Part shown: positions 52,941 to 63,043 of the stretch, in pieces
Layout: each line of letters opens with the position of its first letter
How positions within the stretch are numbered: position 1 is the stretch's first letter
NCBI RefSeq assembly: GCF_964204645.1
Contig: NC_134025.1
Location: forward strand, 14,451,001-14,515,000
Length of the DNA: 64,000 nucleotides
DNA from: Tubulanus polymorphus
Taxonomy: Eukaryota; Nemertea; Palaeonemertea; Tubulaniformes; Tubulanidae
Direction of reading: 5' to 3'
Made by a program: the position numbers and the translations under genes
The notes under the pieces: generated by a model
Databases searched by the model: none
Told to the model about the DNA's origin: nothing
Seen by the model: only the letters and a program-made list of their open reading frames with translations

Positions 52941-53969
52941 ATGAATATCACATTTTTATCAATGTGGAAATTACTGAGAAAAACTTATTTAGATAACTCG
53001 AGTATGGATAACTAATCTCAAAAGTCTTTCTCTAGAAAACTATTAGAACTTAATAACTATATATAGATAACTTTATTATTTTAACTAAAATCTAAACCTG
53101 AAATGATAGATTATTGATATCAATATTTTAAACTAGTCATGGTTATGTTATATGTTTACTTGGCAACCATTCTAACTGATCTTAAGAACATTTAACGCCC
53201 ATCTTTAAGATGGGTAGGTGCAAATCAAACCATGGCTACATGAGAAACATTTTTAACCCTGTCACCTAAACTAATATTAATCACCAAACGAACCAGACAC
53301 CAATAGGCCTCAACAGGCCTCCATTCGTCCGTGATATTGATGATGATGATGATGACGATTTAATCTAAGGAAACATTAATAAATTTATTGATAAATAGAT
53401 CTTTAATCTAAAGGAAGAGTTAAATAGCTAGCAAGTGCAAATCATATTTAGCAAATATCCCCTTTAGAATATCCATATCCAAAATAACAAAAGCTTGTCT
53501 TCAAACTCTATTTTGAAGACTTTGGGATGATACGTGCGTGGAGGAACTACAGCAAGGATTTACAAAGAAGATTTTAATTCTGGAACCCCCAAAAAATAAA
53601 CTTAGGAAAACTCAATTTCATTTCTTATTTTTTCCCTTTTGCTTTTTAAAAATTTACTTTACATGTTATTGCTTCGCGGATAATAGCACAATATGCAAGC
53701 GCAAAGACTGTTCATGCATTATAATCAATTGATCGATTAATTAACTATTGGATAGGCTTAAATAAATAAATGTGATAAGATGTTCACGTACCTAATTGAT
53801 AACTAATGAAGTGACGATAACTCAGACAATTTTCTTGCTTTTGATCATCATTCAATCAGTAATTTATCAGCAATTAGGCCCTACTGAATCATATATAAGG
53901 GGCTATTTTCAAGTTTCATTTAGTCCAATATTAAACTCCATGCTTAAAGGACAGCTCTCAGAAGATGGA

Positions 53970-55393
53970 AATAATTGAAAGTACCCGAGGTGGCCAGAAG
54001 TTGTGTTACAGTGGTTACATGTATACAAAGCAATACACCAAAAAAGTATTCGCTGGGTGAGTGTAAAAAGAAATGATGGCTGTAAAGGAAGCTTAATGAC
54101 GAGTAAAGAAATCACTGGATCTAGAGAAACCGCAGAACATAGTCATCGTAGAGATATGACAGAAATTGAAGTAAATAAAGCAAGATTTCAAATGAAGAAA
54201 CGAGCTGAAAATACGAGAGAAATTCCAATTCAAATACATTCAGAAATAATTTCAAGATTTAACAACCCAGATGTACAAAGCCGATTACCTCACGCTGATA
54301 CATGCAAGAAAGTAATGCAAAGAGTTCGACGAGAGAAATATCCAAAAGATCCTGCAACCCATGACGAGCTGTTCATTACAGATACATGGTCTCTAACCCG
54401 AGAGGATGGAGAAGAATTCCTGATGTACGATAACGCGAGCACAACATCAAGAACCTAGATTTTTGCAACAGACATATGTTTGAAAAAACTCTGTGAAGCT
54501 GATACGTGGTTCATGGACCGAAATTTCCAGATGGCACCAACTTTGTTCGAACAGTTGTATATGTAATCCATGTCCCTCTGGCTGATTCTGCTATTTCAAC
54601 CGTTTATGCATTCCTTCAAAGGAAAACTCAGGAAACTTATGAAGAATTTCTCACCGTATTATGTGAAAAGTGCGATGAGAAGGGACTATTTCTCTCGCCG
54701 AAAACTGTTGTGATAGATTTTGAGTTGGCAGTTCTCAATGCAACAAAATCTGTGTTTGGTGATATTGAAATAAGAGGATGCTTCTATCATTTATCCCAGT
54801 GTATATATCGTAAGATTCAAAACCTTGGACTTGCTACTATGTACAGGGACGACAAAGATTTTCAGTTATTCTGTGGAAAGTTAAATGGACTGGCCTTCTT
54901 GCCTGTGGATGATGTTGAATCCGGATACAATCATATACGCGAGACTGCTCCAGAAGAGGCAACTGAGCCTGTTGATTACTTCGGCAGTAACTTTGTTTCA
55001 ACGTACCGTAAAATCCGTGCTCCAGGTGGACTGTTCCGTTTAAAGCGTGTTCCCCCACAGTATCCTCCAAAGACCTGGAACATGCATACTGTTACCATAA
55101 ATTCTGAGGACAGAACAAACAATTTGTCAGAGGCTTGGAACAATAAATTCCGTATATTGGTCGGAACAAAACATCCATCTATCTGGCGTGCTATCGAATG
55201 CTTGCAGCAGGAAAATTGCGTTGTTGAAACTGTTCTGGCACAAATAGAAGCTGGGAATCCACCGAAAAAACGTGTCAAACGAAATTACGTTCAGCTACAA
55301 AATCGGCTGAAAAACCTCTGTGAGCAACATCGCGATGGTAAATCAAGTATAGTTGACTTTTTGCGTCGTGTTGGACGCAACCTGCGAAATTAG
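53970..55393 (+). pseudogene. FLYWCH/MULE transposase
   Basis: First part: a FLYWCH-type zinc-finger end (NDGCKGSL ... HSHRRDMTEIEVNK) and a helical linker. Second part, in another frame after a stop (54456-54458) and a shift near 54560: MULE-domain sequence with VVIDFELAVLNA (catalytic Asp), GCFYHLSQCIYR (CxxH motif) and TNNLSEAWNNKF (catalytic Glu region). The first Asp region reads WFMDRNFQMAP, where a DG would be usual. This type is common in arthropod and other invertebrate genomes. Inactive copy. Confidence 0.82.
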
Positions 55394-55768
55394 TGGACAA
55401 ATGAATAATGATAACTGTGCTGAAGATTGTGCTTTCTTGTATTATTGTGAATATGTTGCTGCAATATTTTAAATATCTTGTAAATATTGGTTCTTGTAGA
55501 TATGCAACTAAATAAATCATTTAAAAGTGAAGTGAATTTAATTGTTTTTCAATCAAAGTTAGTACTATACCATACAACCATATCAACACTTAGTACAATA
55601 CATACATTAAACAATCTTAACCCATAGACTGAGTCCTATGAGCAGGTAATTAGTTATATCAGGAAGACTAATTGTCTTGGGTTGGTGATATCAAAGAGGA
55701 CTAATTGTCAGAAGACCAAGTGGAAAAGACTTAATGTCCGGGAGACTAAATGTCAGAAGACTAAATGG

Positions 55769-57240
55769 GTTGATACCGATTCTAGCGTATACGCGGATTT
55801 GTGCGATATGTAATAAGTATCGTAGCGAATAATCAATGAGAAAAGTGTCTACCGTAGCTAGATATGACAATTAAAAATCCCCCAGAATATCTCCTTCAAA
55901 ATACCTTCATCCGTTCAAAAAAGATCCCCTGGTAAAGATTTCCTATGTAGAAATCTAAAAAATCTAAACCCTAAGTAAACATGGTAAACATACCCAGGGT
56001 AAAATCCCCCAAATATTCATACTTGGTGATTGTCAAGAACATTTCAAAGCACGATGTTTCTTGAATTTGCAATGAGACTGAAATATGTTTGAACTTTTAA
56101 ATGAAATTTTTCGTTGCGATAAATTCTTACGGATAGAATAAATTGTAAGAATTAATAAGAGTAAGAAACTTTTATTTGTAATATCTTAAGATTCGAACTG
56201 GAATATTTTTGAACTGCGGACTCTTGTTAACTTGCGGTATATTTCAGCTGTGCGATGCCATGAACTATTAGAAATAACGTACTTTTGATATTAAATATTT
56301 TAGATTCAAGCTAGTGTAATATATTTGAAATGTGCGATGAACCCCTTTACTAAGCTGTGCAATAACTACATGTATATGTACTGATTTAGTAACAATGAAA
56401 CGTTTATTTGTAGTATGTTTTAATTTAAATAGCATAGTTTGTATGAGCATATTGATATCCTTATGGTGTTCGACAGTAAAATATGAATAAATTGGATATA
56501 CGTATCAATAATACGAATTAATTGTCCTTAAGATTGTATCTACTTATAATCCCTTCAAAGGGAGGGGATTACCTACTTTGAAGAATTGGGGATTTTTACC
56601 TAGGGGATTTTTACTCGCTTACTTAGATGTTTTGAATTATTGACTTAGTTATTTTATTAAGTTTAAGTTCATCACTAGTTAGTTTATTCATTGACCACTT
56701 GCATGATAGTTCTTGATATATTCATTATATGCAATGAAATGAAATATAAGTTCATCACATTTCTGGACTCATTAATACCGATTTTAATTGTTTTAAGCCC
56801 CATGAAAAATATGTGATGTCATTAAATTGAAAGCTTAATGTTTTATTAACATTGGCAGTAGTTCTCATAAATTTTCCTTGGCCTTTTTTCCGTGGCCATT
56901 TTTTTCTTGGCCATTTTTTCCTTGGCCATTCTTTTCTGGCCATTTTTTCCTTGGCCATTTTTCCAACATTCTGGGGTTTTTACCGCTAACCCTTAGCAAT
57001 GCACTGTAATGAACAATTTACTTTGTTTTGCTAAATTAACTACTTGTAATCAATTCACTATAGAACTGTGGTCGATCCTAACAAAGAGTCCGGCGTACTA
57101 TTCTAAACTTCAGTGGACAAAAATCTCTTTCTAAAAATTATATTGCTAAGATATTCCTAGTCTTCATCCTTCAGCATGAACTCTAGGCCTGGATATATTT
57201 CGGATTCATTAAATGGTATCATGTGTGATTAGTTACATGT
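55769..57240. other. Intergenic DNA with a TTGGCCATTTTT repeat
   Basis: AT-rich sequence with no convincing gene. At 56876-56965 there are about six tandem 17-18-base units of CCTTGGCCATTTTTT type. The open frame on the minus strand there (WPRKKWPRKK) is a repeat artefact. Otherwise nothing was recognised. Confidence 0.5.
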
Positions 57241-57261
57241 TGTCACTATGGTACCGCAGTG

Positions 57262-57380
57262 GAGTGAGGAGGGAGGAGTGAGGAGGGAGGAGGGATGACG
57301 TCATACCGGAAGTGACGTCATCCAAGATGGCGGCCGGAAGTGGCGGTTAAAATTCAAATTTCAAATTTTGGCGGGAAAAT
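57262..57380 (+). promoter_or_regulatory. Cluster of CRE, ETS, YY1 and E2F consensus sites
   Basis: After two copies of GAGTGAGGAGGGAG come TGACGTCA (57296-57303), ACCGGAAGTG (57305-57314), a second TGACGTCA overlapping it (57313-57320), CAAGATGGCGGC (57323-57334), GCCGGAAGTG (57333-57342) and TTTTGGCGGGAAAA (57366-57379). These are exact or near-exact consensus sites for ATF/CREB, ETS, YY1 and E2F factors. The cluster would be a strong enhancer or promoter for the first rightward gene. Confidence 0.65.
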
Positions 57381-57830
57381 TCAAAATTTTTCCGTTAAAT
57401 CCAAATCAAATTATTGACAACAAATCCAAATCAATTTATTGATGATGTTAAATCCAATTTTATTTATTGACAACAAATCCAAATTTATTTATTGGGTACG
57501 ACATCCTATGCGTGTGTGTGAGAGGAGGGGGAGGAGTAAATCCTAGATGGCGCTTTTCCAAGGAATCCCGAGTACGGGTGAAACGAAGTAAACCAAAAAT
57601 TCCAAAAACAAATGTAAAACAAATTAATGTCAACAATTAAAAAACATTTATTAACAATAAATACGCAATAAATAGAATAAATAAATAAATAGGTAACTAT
57701 ATTTTTGTCTTTTCACTCTGTTACGTGTTCGGGCAAGTCATTTTCTGACAATAAAAACGTCATGTAAATCCATAAACTAATCATTCTGCTCAGAAACTTT
57801 GAACCGTCAACATCGACCTGTATCGCCCAG

Positions 57831-58647
57831 ATGGATTCGACTAGTGGACAAACTACCTTAGAAATGTCAAGCACACCGATTCGAGCAAAGTCCTCTCTTC
57901 AATCTAGAAAAAGAAAACACCCCTCGCTGAAACTCGACTTAAGTAAGTTTTATAACTATTCCGGTATTCGAAACCGTCAAATATTAAGTCATACGTATAC
58001 TGATATAGAATATTCTTTATTGTTTTATAGGTTCAATCGTTAATGACAACGCTGTTCCGTCGAAAGTTCAACGGAATACCTGGAACAATGACCCCGAGCC
58101 TCATTATCTAGGATCGCTTGTGTACGCGAGTGCGAAAACGTGGCAGGGGTTAAAACGTATAGATTTACGATCTTATGAGTGTTGCGAGCGTAGAAAACAA
58201 CTGTATCCCACAAAGAACGGTATTTCGCTAGATCTCCAAGAGTGGGTACATATAGATTATTGTAAAGCCGATATCGAACACGAAATTGCGCGCGTTAAAG
58301 AAGATATCGATTACGTAGGCGTGATGACCGTTGGTCGTTCGAACTTTATCAAAATCTATAGATCTAGTCACGATCATCGTATTTACGTAAATATCCGAAA
58401 ATATGATCTACACGATGAGCTTTTCGACGTAACTCCGACTAGATGCGGTGTAAAACTAACATTGGAATTATGGAAAAAGTTGAAAGACATTAATTTTAAC
58501 GACGATATACCCGAACTAGCCAACATGACGCCCTGTTGGTATGATTCGAGTCACTCGAATCAGGAATACAGGTGTCCGTACTGCGCAAAAGAAACTTCTG
58601 GAGTACGAAAAACACCTGAATACGGTGTAATGATCACCCAAGTATAA
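57831..58647 (+). CDS. Two-domain PC4-like protein with one intron
   Basis: Exon 1 (57831-57942) encodes a Ser/Thr/basic start (MDSTSGQTTLEMSSTPIRAK). A consensus donor (GTAAGT) and acceptor (TTTTATAG, 58030) bound an 88-base intron; joining them keeps the frame through 58647, giving 242 residues. Exon 2 has two PC4-like units: RIDLRSYE with LYPTKNGISLDLQEW, and RIYVNIRKYD with DVTPTRCGVKLTLELWKKL. PC4 proteins bind single-stranded DNA and act in transcription. A CxxC pair (CPYC) near the end may bind zinc. It is the first gene after the control-site cluster, and an AATAAA-like signal lies near 58930. Confidence 0.7.
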
Positions 58648-59035
58648 TTAAAGTAGTTTAAAAGATATTAATTAGATAATATCTATATCATAACCGATTA
58701 ACAAAATGTGTAAAAAACATCAATTTATATACGTTAGTTTGCGTTAAACTCTCAGATAGAAATAAGTATCCGAAATAACTAATCCAGGACTTCATTAAGA
58801 TCCGCTCTAACCAAAGAGGATTAACTAAAGTAGTGAGTTTCTATCTTTTATGAATTTTATCGTTTTCTGTGTAGGTATATGGCCTATGTTTATCTATAAT
58901 ATTTATAAAAATATTTATGTTTTTTAGGACTAAATAAAACATTTATTGAATAAAAGATTTCATTTTTGACTCATTCTGATTTAACAATACGTTAATCTAG
59001 CATTTCGTTGCTATCCAGACCCATGATACGGTATA

Positions 59036-59390
59036 CCGACAAAGAAGGCAATTAATTGATTTAGATCAATACACGACCACGATTGGGGAAAATAGGTGTG
59101 AGCAAAACCAATTACCAGTAGCAGATGGGTCGATAGTATCCAAACACCGTTAATTATATGCGGAAGACGAAGGCAATAAAGTGATTTAGATCGGAGACAC
59201 GACCGCAATGGGAAAATAGGTGTGAGGTTTCAAACCAATTACACTAGCAATAATTCGAACATTTTTAGTGCTCATAGCGCTGAGGTAATTAAGTTGTTTA
59301 GATAAAACCGAACAGATGGTCCTATATGCTGGGTGATATTAGACCAGAGTATCAAAAACACCGTTAATTATATGTGATAGAATCCTCAAA
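59036..59390. repeat. Imperfect tandem repeats of about 125 bases
   Basis: Three diverged units sharing GAAGGCAAT(T/A)AA, TGATTTAGAT, ACACGACC, AAAATAGGTGTGAG and ACACCGTTAATTATATG, with starts near 59042, 59168 and 59280. They fill the space between the PC4-like and RING-like genes. Confidence 0.75.
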
Positions 59391-59492
59391 TACTTTGAGT
59401 AAACTGTTAGACTATAAGAATTAATCAACTAATTAGTCGTCTGACTTAGACCCATAAATAAGGGGGTAGTTTTAGGACAAATCATTTCCAAG

Positions 59493-59834
59493 ATGTCTGC
59501 TATCGGAGGACGTTGGTTTGAAATTCCCGACGAACCGGAGGCAGTGCTTGAGTGCGGCATATGCTTCGAGACGGGGCAGCGGTGCTGGCTACTATGTAGC
59601 CAATGCCAATATAGAAACTTGACGTGTGGAAGCTGCGTCTCCGCCATAATACGCAGAAACCTTCAACTGGGGCGTGAAGACGCTAATGATGTTTTTTTGT
59701 GCCCGTTCTGTAGAAATGTTGTGCGCTGGGCACGTATGTTTGCAGAACATATACGCAAAGAAGAACAGAGAATGCGACGAAACCGACGCCGCCGTCACCA
59801 GAGACGGCAACAACAGCAGCAGCAACGTCGATGA
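59493..59834 (+). CDS. RING-like zinc-finger protein
   Basis: 113 residues. Four CxxC pairs (C21/C24, C35/C38, C45/C48, C70/C73: ECGICFE, LCSQCQ, TCGSC, FLCPFC) give a C4C4 or RING-like cross-brace pattern. The C-terminus is strongly basic and ends in a Gln/Arg run. RING proteins usually act as ubiquitin ligases; viruses use them to alter host responses, but the role here is inference. A TATA-like CATAAATAAG lies 42 bases before the ATG. The gene is intact. A different frame over the 3' end encodes an Asp-rich run. Confidence 0.68.
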   Translation: MSAIGGRWFEIPDEPEAVLECGICFETGQRCWLLCSQCQYRNLTCGSCVSAIIRRNLQLGREDANDVFLCPFCRNVVRWARMFAEHIRKEEQRMRRNRRRRHQRRQQQQQQRR

Positions 59835-60042
59835 TGACGATGACGACGACGACGAACTCGGACACTGACCCCTTCCTCAAAAGGTCCTTTTCAGGACCAC
59901 TTCAATTTCCAAGAAAGAGCCAGTGTTTAAACGCCTCGCCTCGCTTTTTGCTTCAGTTTTTTCTCCAAGTTTTAAACAAAACTCTTCTGGTGAGTTTGTA
60001 GAATTTAAAAAAAACGACTAAATTCATATATATAATAGTTTA

Positions 60043-60504
60043 TTATAGCTTAAAATATTTCACGATAAATTTTTTTACAAAATAATCATTATCAGTAGTT
60101 TTGTTTGACAATAGTTTCGTAATATCGCGTACATCGTTACCGTGACATAGGTGTAATAGTACAAATATAGCGTAATAACCGCATACATTGGATAATACAT
60201 TTTGATACATCTTATTATTATATTTCCATTCTATACAATTTTCATCCAAGTATTTTTCTAACATTTTATCATAAGTTCCGGGTTGTTGCCCGAAGGAATC
60301 AAAAAAATAACCGATGCCGTATTCGTTTATATATATAGTTAGCCAGTGTTCACCCGGCTCGTCGTGATTATCAGTGTTTACTATAAAACCAGCGGGATAG
60401 CTCGTTATATTCGGTAGTCGATCGCATGGAAAAACACCAAAGAAAAACGCTTTCAGACATTCGTCTTTTTTCATAAACTCTAAAATTTGGTTTGTGTACA
60501 ACAT
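60043..60504 (-). CDS. Adenain-like cysteine protease
   Basis: 153 residues, intact. The adenovirus protease residues can be matched: His53 (GEHWLTIYI), Asp69 (YFFDSFG), Gln101 and Cys108 (YQNVLSNVCGYYA). The seven-residue spacing of Gln and Cys equals that of adenain (Q115/C122). In related viruses this enzyme cuts capsid precursor proteins during maturation. It follows the capsid gene on the same strand, as in adintovirus-like elements. It is the only recognisable protease in the window. Confidence 0.9.
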   Translation of the reverse strand: MLYTNQILEFMKKDECLKAFFFGVFPCDRLPNITSYPAGFIVNTDNHDEPGEHWLTIYINEYGIGYFFDSFGQQPGTYDKMLEKYLDENCIEWKYNNKMYQNVLSNVCGYYAIFVLLHLCHGNDVRDITKLLSNKTTDNDYFVKKFIVKYFKL

Positions 60505-60509
60505 GGTCG

Positions 60510-61803
60510 CTAATAATCGATCTCTATATGACGTTCTTTAGTTACTTGTAGTAATTCGTCGAAAACGGCGTAAACAATCAAATTCACGTTATGCGGTAAA
60601 GCTTCATCAAATCGCATTTCGATTTTTAATGACCCCTTTTTAATTAGTGACATACTCTGGCGATATATTGAATCCACAAATAAAATAACCATTTTTGAAA
60701 TCCTCGCGTTTTATCCCAATTCCTTCGTTTTTATACAATAAGCCCCGGGCTAAATATAAACCGTGATACACTTCGCAACCGTCGCCACGAGAGTCTATAA
60801 GTAACGGCGAGTTTTGTGCATGGACATTATCAATGGTCACCCCTATATAATTCAATGAATAATCCTTGAAATCGAACGGATTCTTTTTGTAATTACCGCT
60901 CAACGCGTCGTCGTCCACTAAAGCTAAAACAATAGCCTTTGGTATCTTACCGACGAAAACGGAGTCCTTGATAATTGTTCTATGACCTCTTGGAATATTT
61001 AACGATAATAATTCAGTTCTCGAAAAATAATATTTTGCTGTATTCTTTTCCATTGCTTTAGCATGCGCTACTAAAACAGAACTATCCAGTTCTAGTTTAC
61101 GAATGTATAGTTGAGCGCTTTCAATCTTTATACGAAAATCTGGGTTTTCGGCGGGGGAAACTAGAGCAAAACTTTCCTTTGATCGAGTTAGTTTTATTTG
61201 TAAATCTGTATTGTTGATGAAAATCTTATTCATTCTCATTACATCGCTATACAAACGCGAATAAGCGCAAACCAGTTTACTGCCTTTAGTGTAGTTATTT
61301 CTTCTGACCAAACCGGAATTTGCGTCCGGTAAAGTAGGATCGATGTTTGCTTTCTTCCCGGCTTCGTCTTCGGCGTAAAGATCGCATTGTAGCCAGCTGT
61401 TGTTTTTAGTTTCCGAGTTGTAATTAACCATATTTTCCAGCTCACACTTGAACGGGTATAAGCCACCGTCGTGGGTAACCACTCGGTCGTAAAGCGTAAT
61501 TTGTACATCGCTAAATAGACTATAGGCGCCATTGATCATTAAGACTGACTTTTCAGGACCCACATTAGTTCCATCGGCGTTAACTATTTTAAACTGTAGT
61601 TTTAAATACGTGACGTTTAAATCTAAATATTGTTCAGTTTTTGGTACTCTGAATACAATCGGTCCCATATCGTTAATCGATGTAGTAGGCTCATAACTAA
61701 CGTATCGGCATTCTTTGAAATTTATCTGTCTTCCGGGAACTGTAAACAGATCGAGTTCAGACTTGACGCACAATGGCGAATCCTTATGTACTAATAACGA
61801 CAT
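60510..61803 (-). CDS. Major capsid protein, F54H12.2-like hexon type (one frameshift)
   Basis: 387 open codons from ATG 61803, then a further part in another frame ending at 60510 with LIKKGSLKIEMRFDEALP and a HIEIDY end. Related capsid proteins carry such an end, so the true protein is about 430 residues and a one-base shift lies near 60650 (mutation or sequence error). Blocks: DMGPIVFRVPKTEQYLDLN, SVLMINGAYSLFSDVQITLY, YPFKCELENMVNY (first jelly roll), then a second domain with AQLYIRKLELDSSVL and YYFSRTELLSLNIPRGHRT. It forms the shell of the particle. The start codon overlaps the next upstream gene. Confidence 0.85.
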
Positions 61804-62219
61804 AATAAGTACGCTTCAGCGGTTGCTTTGGTTTTTCGTACACGTTTTCCGGTTGTTATACGTCTACTTCCTTTACGACCTTTTATTGATTTTGGGGTTG
61901 AGGTAGATGGTCTTTTTAAGCTTCGTCTGATAATGCGACCCATTGTTTCGATGCCACGATCTTTGATGGCTGTCGCGATATTCTTACCGCCTACCACATC
62001 GCTGGCTACGTGTAAACCAGTTCTCAGTAAATGAGGAACCGCTTGCTTGGCCATATTTTTTAGTAGTGGAATAGCTGGACGAGCCAACCCGCCCAAGACT
62101 GATGCAAATCCAGCACCGCCTTGTACGGGAGACGCCGTGTATACGTCAATACCCGAACCGCATTGGTTCATGTAATATTTACAACAAGCATCCCGATCGA
62201 TTTCGCAGAGAGCCCTCAT
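61791..62219 (-). CDS. Basic, amphipathic virion protein (membrane-active-like)
   Basis: 142 residues. An N-terminal Cys-rich stretch (CEIDRDACCKYYMNQCGSGI), a Gly/Ala-rich amphipathic region (GFASVLGGLARPAIPLLKNM, then AKQAVPHLLRTG), and a Lys/Arg-rich tail (RRSLKRPSTSTPKSIKGRKG). Proteins of this plan sit next to the capsid gene in Polintons and adintovirus-like elements and have been compared with membrane-active or DNA-condensing core proteins of adenoviruses. It overlaps its neighbours by a few bases on both sides. The role is inferred from context. Confidence 0.68.
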   Translation of the reverse strand: MRALCEIDRDACCKYYMNQCGSGIDVYTASPVQGGAGFASVLGGLARPAIPLLKNMAKQAVPHLLRTGLHVASDVVGGKNIATAIKDRGIETMGRIIRRSLKRPSTSTPKSIKGRKGSRRITTGKRVRKTKATAEAYLLCRY

Positions 62220-63043
62220 AGCAATAAATTCTTCTTTTTAAAATGTAAAGCTAAGTTAACTTTTCCTTTTCTGAACACGGGTATTCTCCCGGATTCAGTT
62301 CTTATAAAGACTTCTATAGTTTGGAAATTCCGTCTCTGTAGTGGGAAGTATTGTAACTTGGTAAATTCTCGACCAACAATTTTACCAAAATTTCTCGGAT
62401 TCAAATCAATCATGCGCAAGAGATTTGCGCTTTGATGTCCGACCAGCTGAGGTTCGATAACATCTGTATATATCATTAAATTATGATAATCGACGTTTAT
62501 ATCCGAACTGTGGGCTGCAGTAACCTCGATGTATTTGTAAACTGTTTTACTATCGGATGAATCTGACAGTATAGGACCATGTATTTTAGAGCCTTGACGA
62601 TGATCTGTTATATCTTCGTTAATCGGTATATTTTCTTTAAAACCCAAAATCCACGCAATATCACTCGTAAAAGTTATTGTGCAGTTGTCATAAAATCGGA
62701 TACAAACTTTATGACTTAGTTCATTGAATGCAAGAACTATCTTATTATCATACCATTTGTTTAACTCTGTTTGTATAGCGACAATTAATTGGGTAATTGT
62801 CAAATAACGACCTTCGGGTATATTGAGATAATGAGTTCCTTGCTCAGACGACGTACATTGAAATCTACCATTGTTCACGTTATTGAAATCTGCCATAAAG
62901 TTTATTTGATGTAAAGCGCAAACCCATTTGCCTTGAAGTGAAATCGGTGTTCGTAATCGAACTTTAAAACTATGTTGCGTATTATCGGGATAAATGTCTA
63001 CGCTAGCATCGCTTTTGAGATATACGTAAAAATCCTGACTCAT
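62216..63043 (-). CDS. Penton-like minor capsid protein
   Basis: 275 residues from MSQDFYVYLKSDASVDIYPD. This start is preferred over an upstream ATG at 63076 because its ATGA overlaps the integrase stop, the same tight join as in other genes here. Blocks: SFKVRLRTPISLQGKWVCAL, EGRYLTITQLIVAIQTELN, CTITFTSDIAWILGF, and a C-terminal strand region with RNFGKIVGREFTKLQYFPLQ. It shares its plan with the gene before the small membrane proteins in E1-E3. It is a candidate vertex protein. Confidence 0.75.
   Translation of the reverse strand: MSQDFYVYLKSDASVDIYPDNTQHSFKVRLRTPISLQGKWVCALHQINFMADFNNVNNGRFQCTSSEQGTHYLNIPEGRYLTITQLIVAIQTELNKWYDNKIVLAFNELSHKVCIRFYDNCTITFTSDIAWILGFKENIPINEDITDHRQGSKIHGPILSDSSDSKTVYKYIEVTAAHSSDINVDYHNLMIYTDVIEPQLVGHQSANLLRMIDLNPRNFGKIVGREFTKLQYFPLQRRNFQTIEVFIRTESGRIPVFRKGKVNLALHFKKKNLLL

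Larger units (their letters stand above)
52320..55768 (+). mobile_element. Mutator-like (MULE) DNA transposon
   Basis: Ends are inverted: left CATTTAGTCTTCCGACATTT (52321 on), right GACTAAATGTCAGAAGACTA ending near 55768. Each end holds several copies of the word ATTTAGTCTTC or its complement, over about 90-110 bases. A MULE transposase pseudogene lies in the right half. The left half holds three tandem repeats. A 9-10-base target duplication was not seen. Confidence 0.72.

Noticed and set aside
56755-56958. Basic repeat protein with WPRKK units on the minus strand
   Set aside because: It comes from a short noncoding tandem repeat and has no start context or neighbours.
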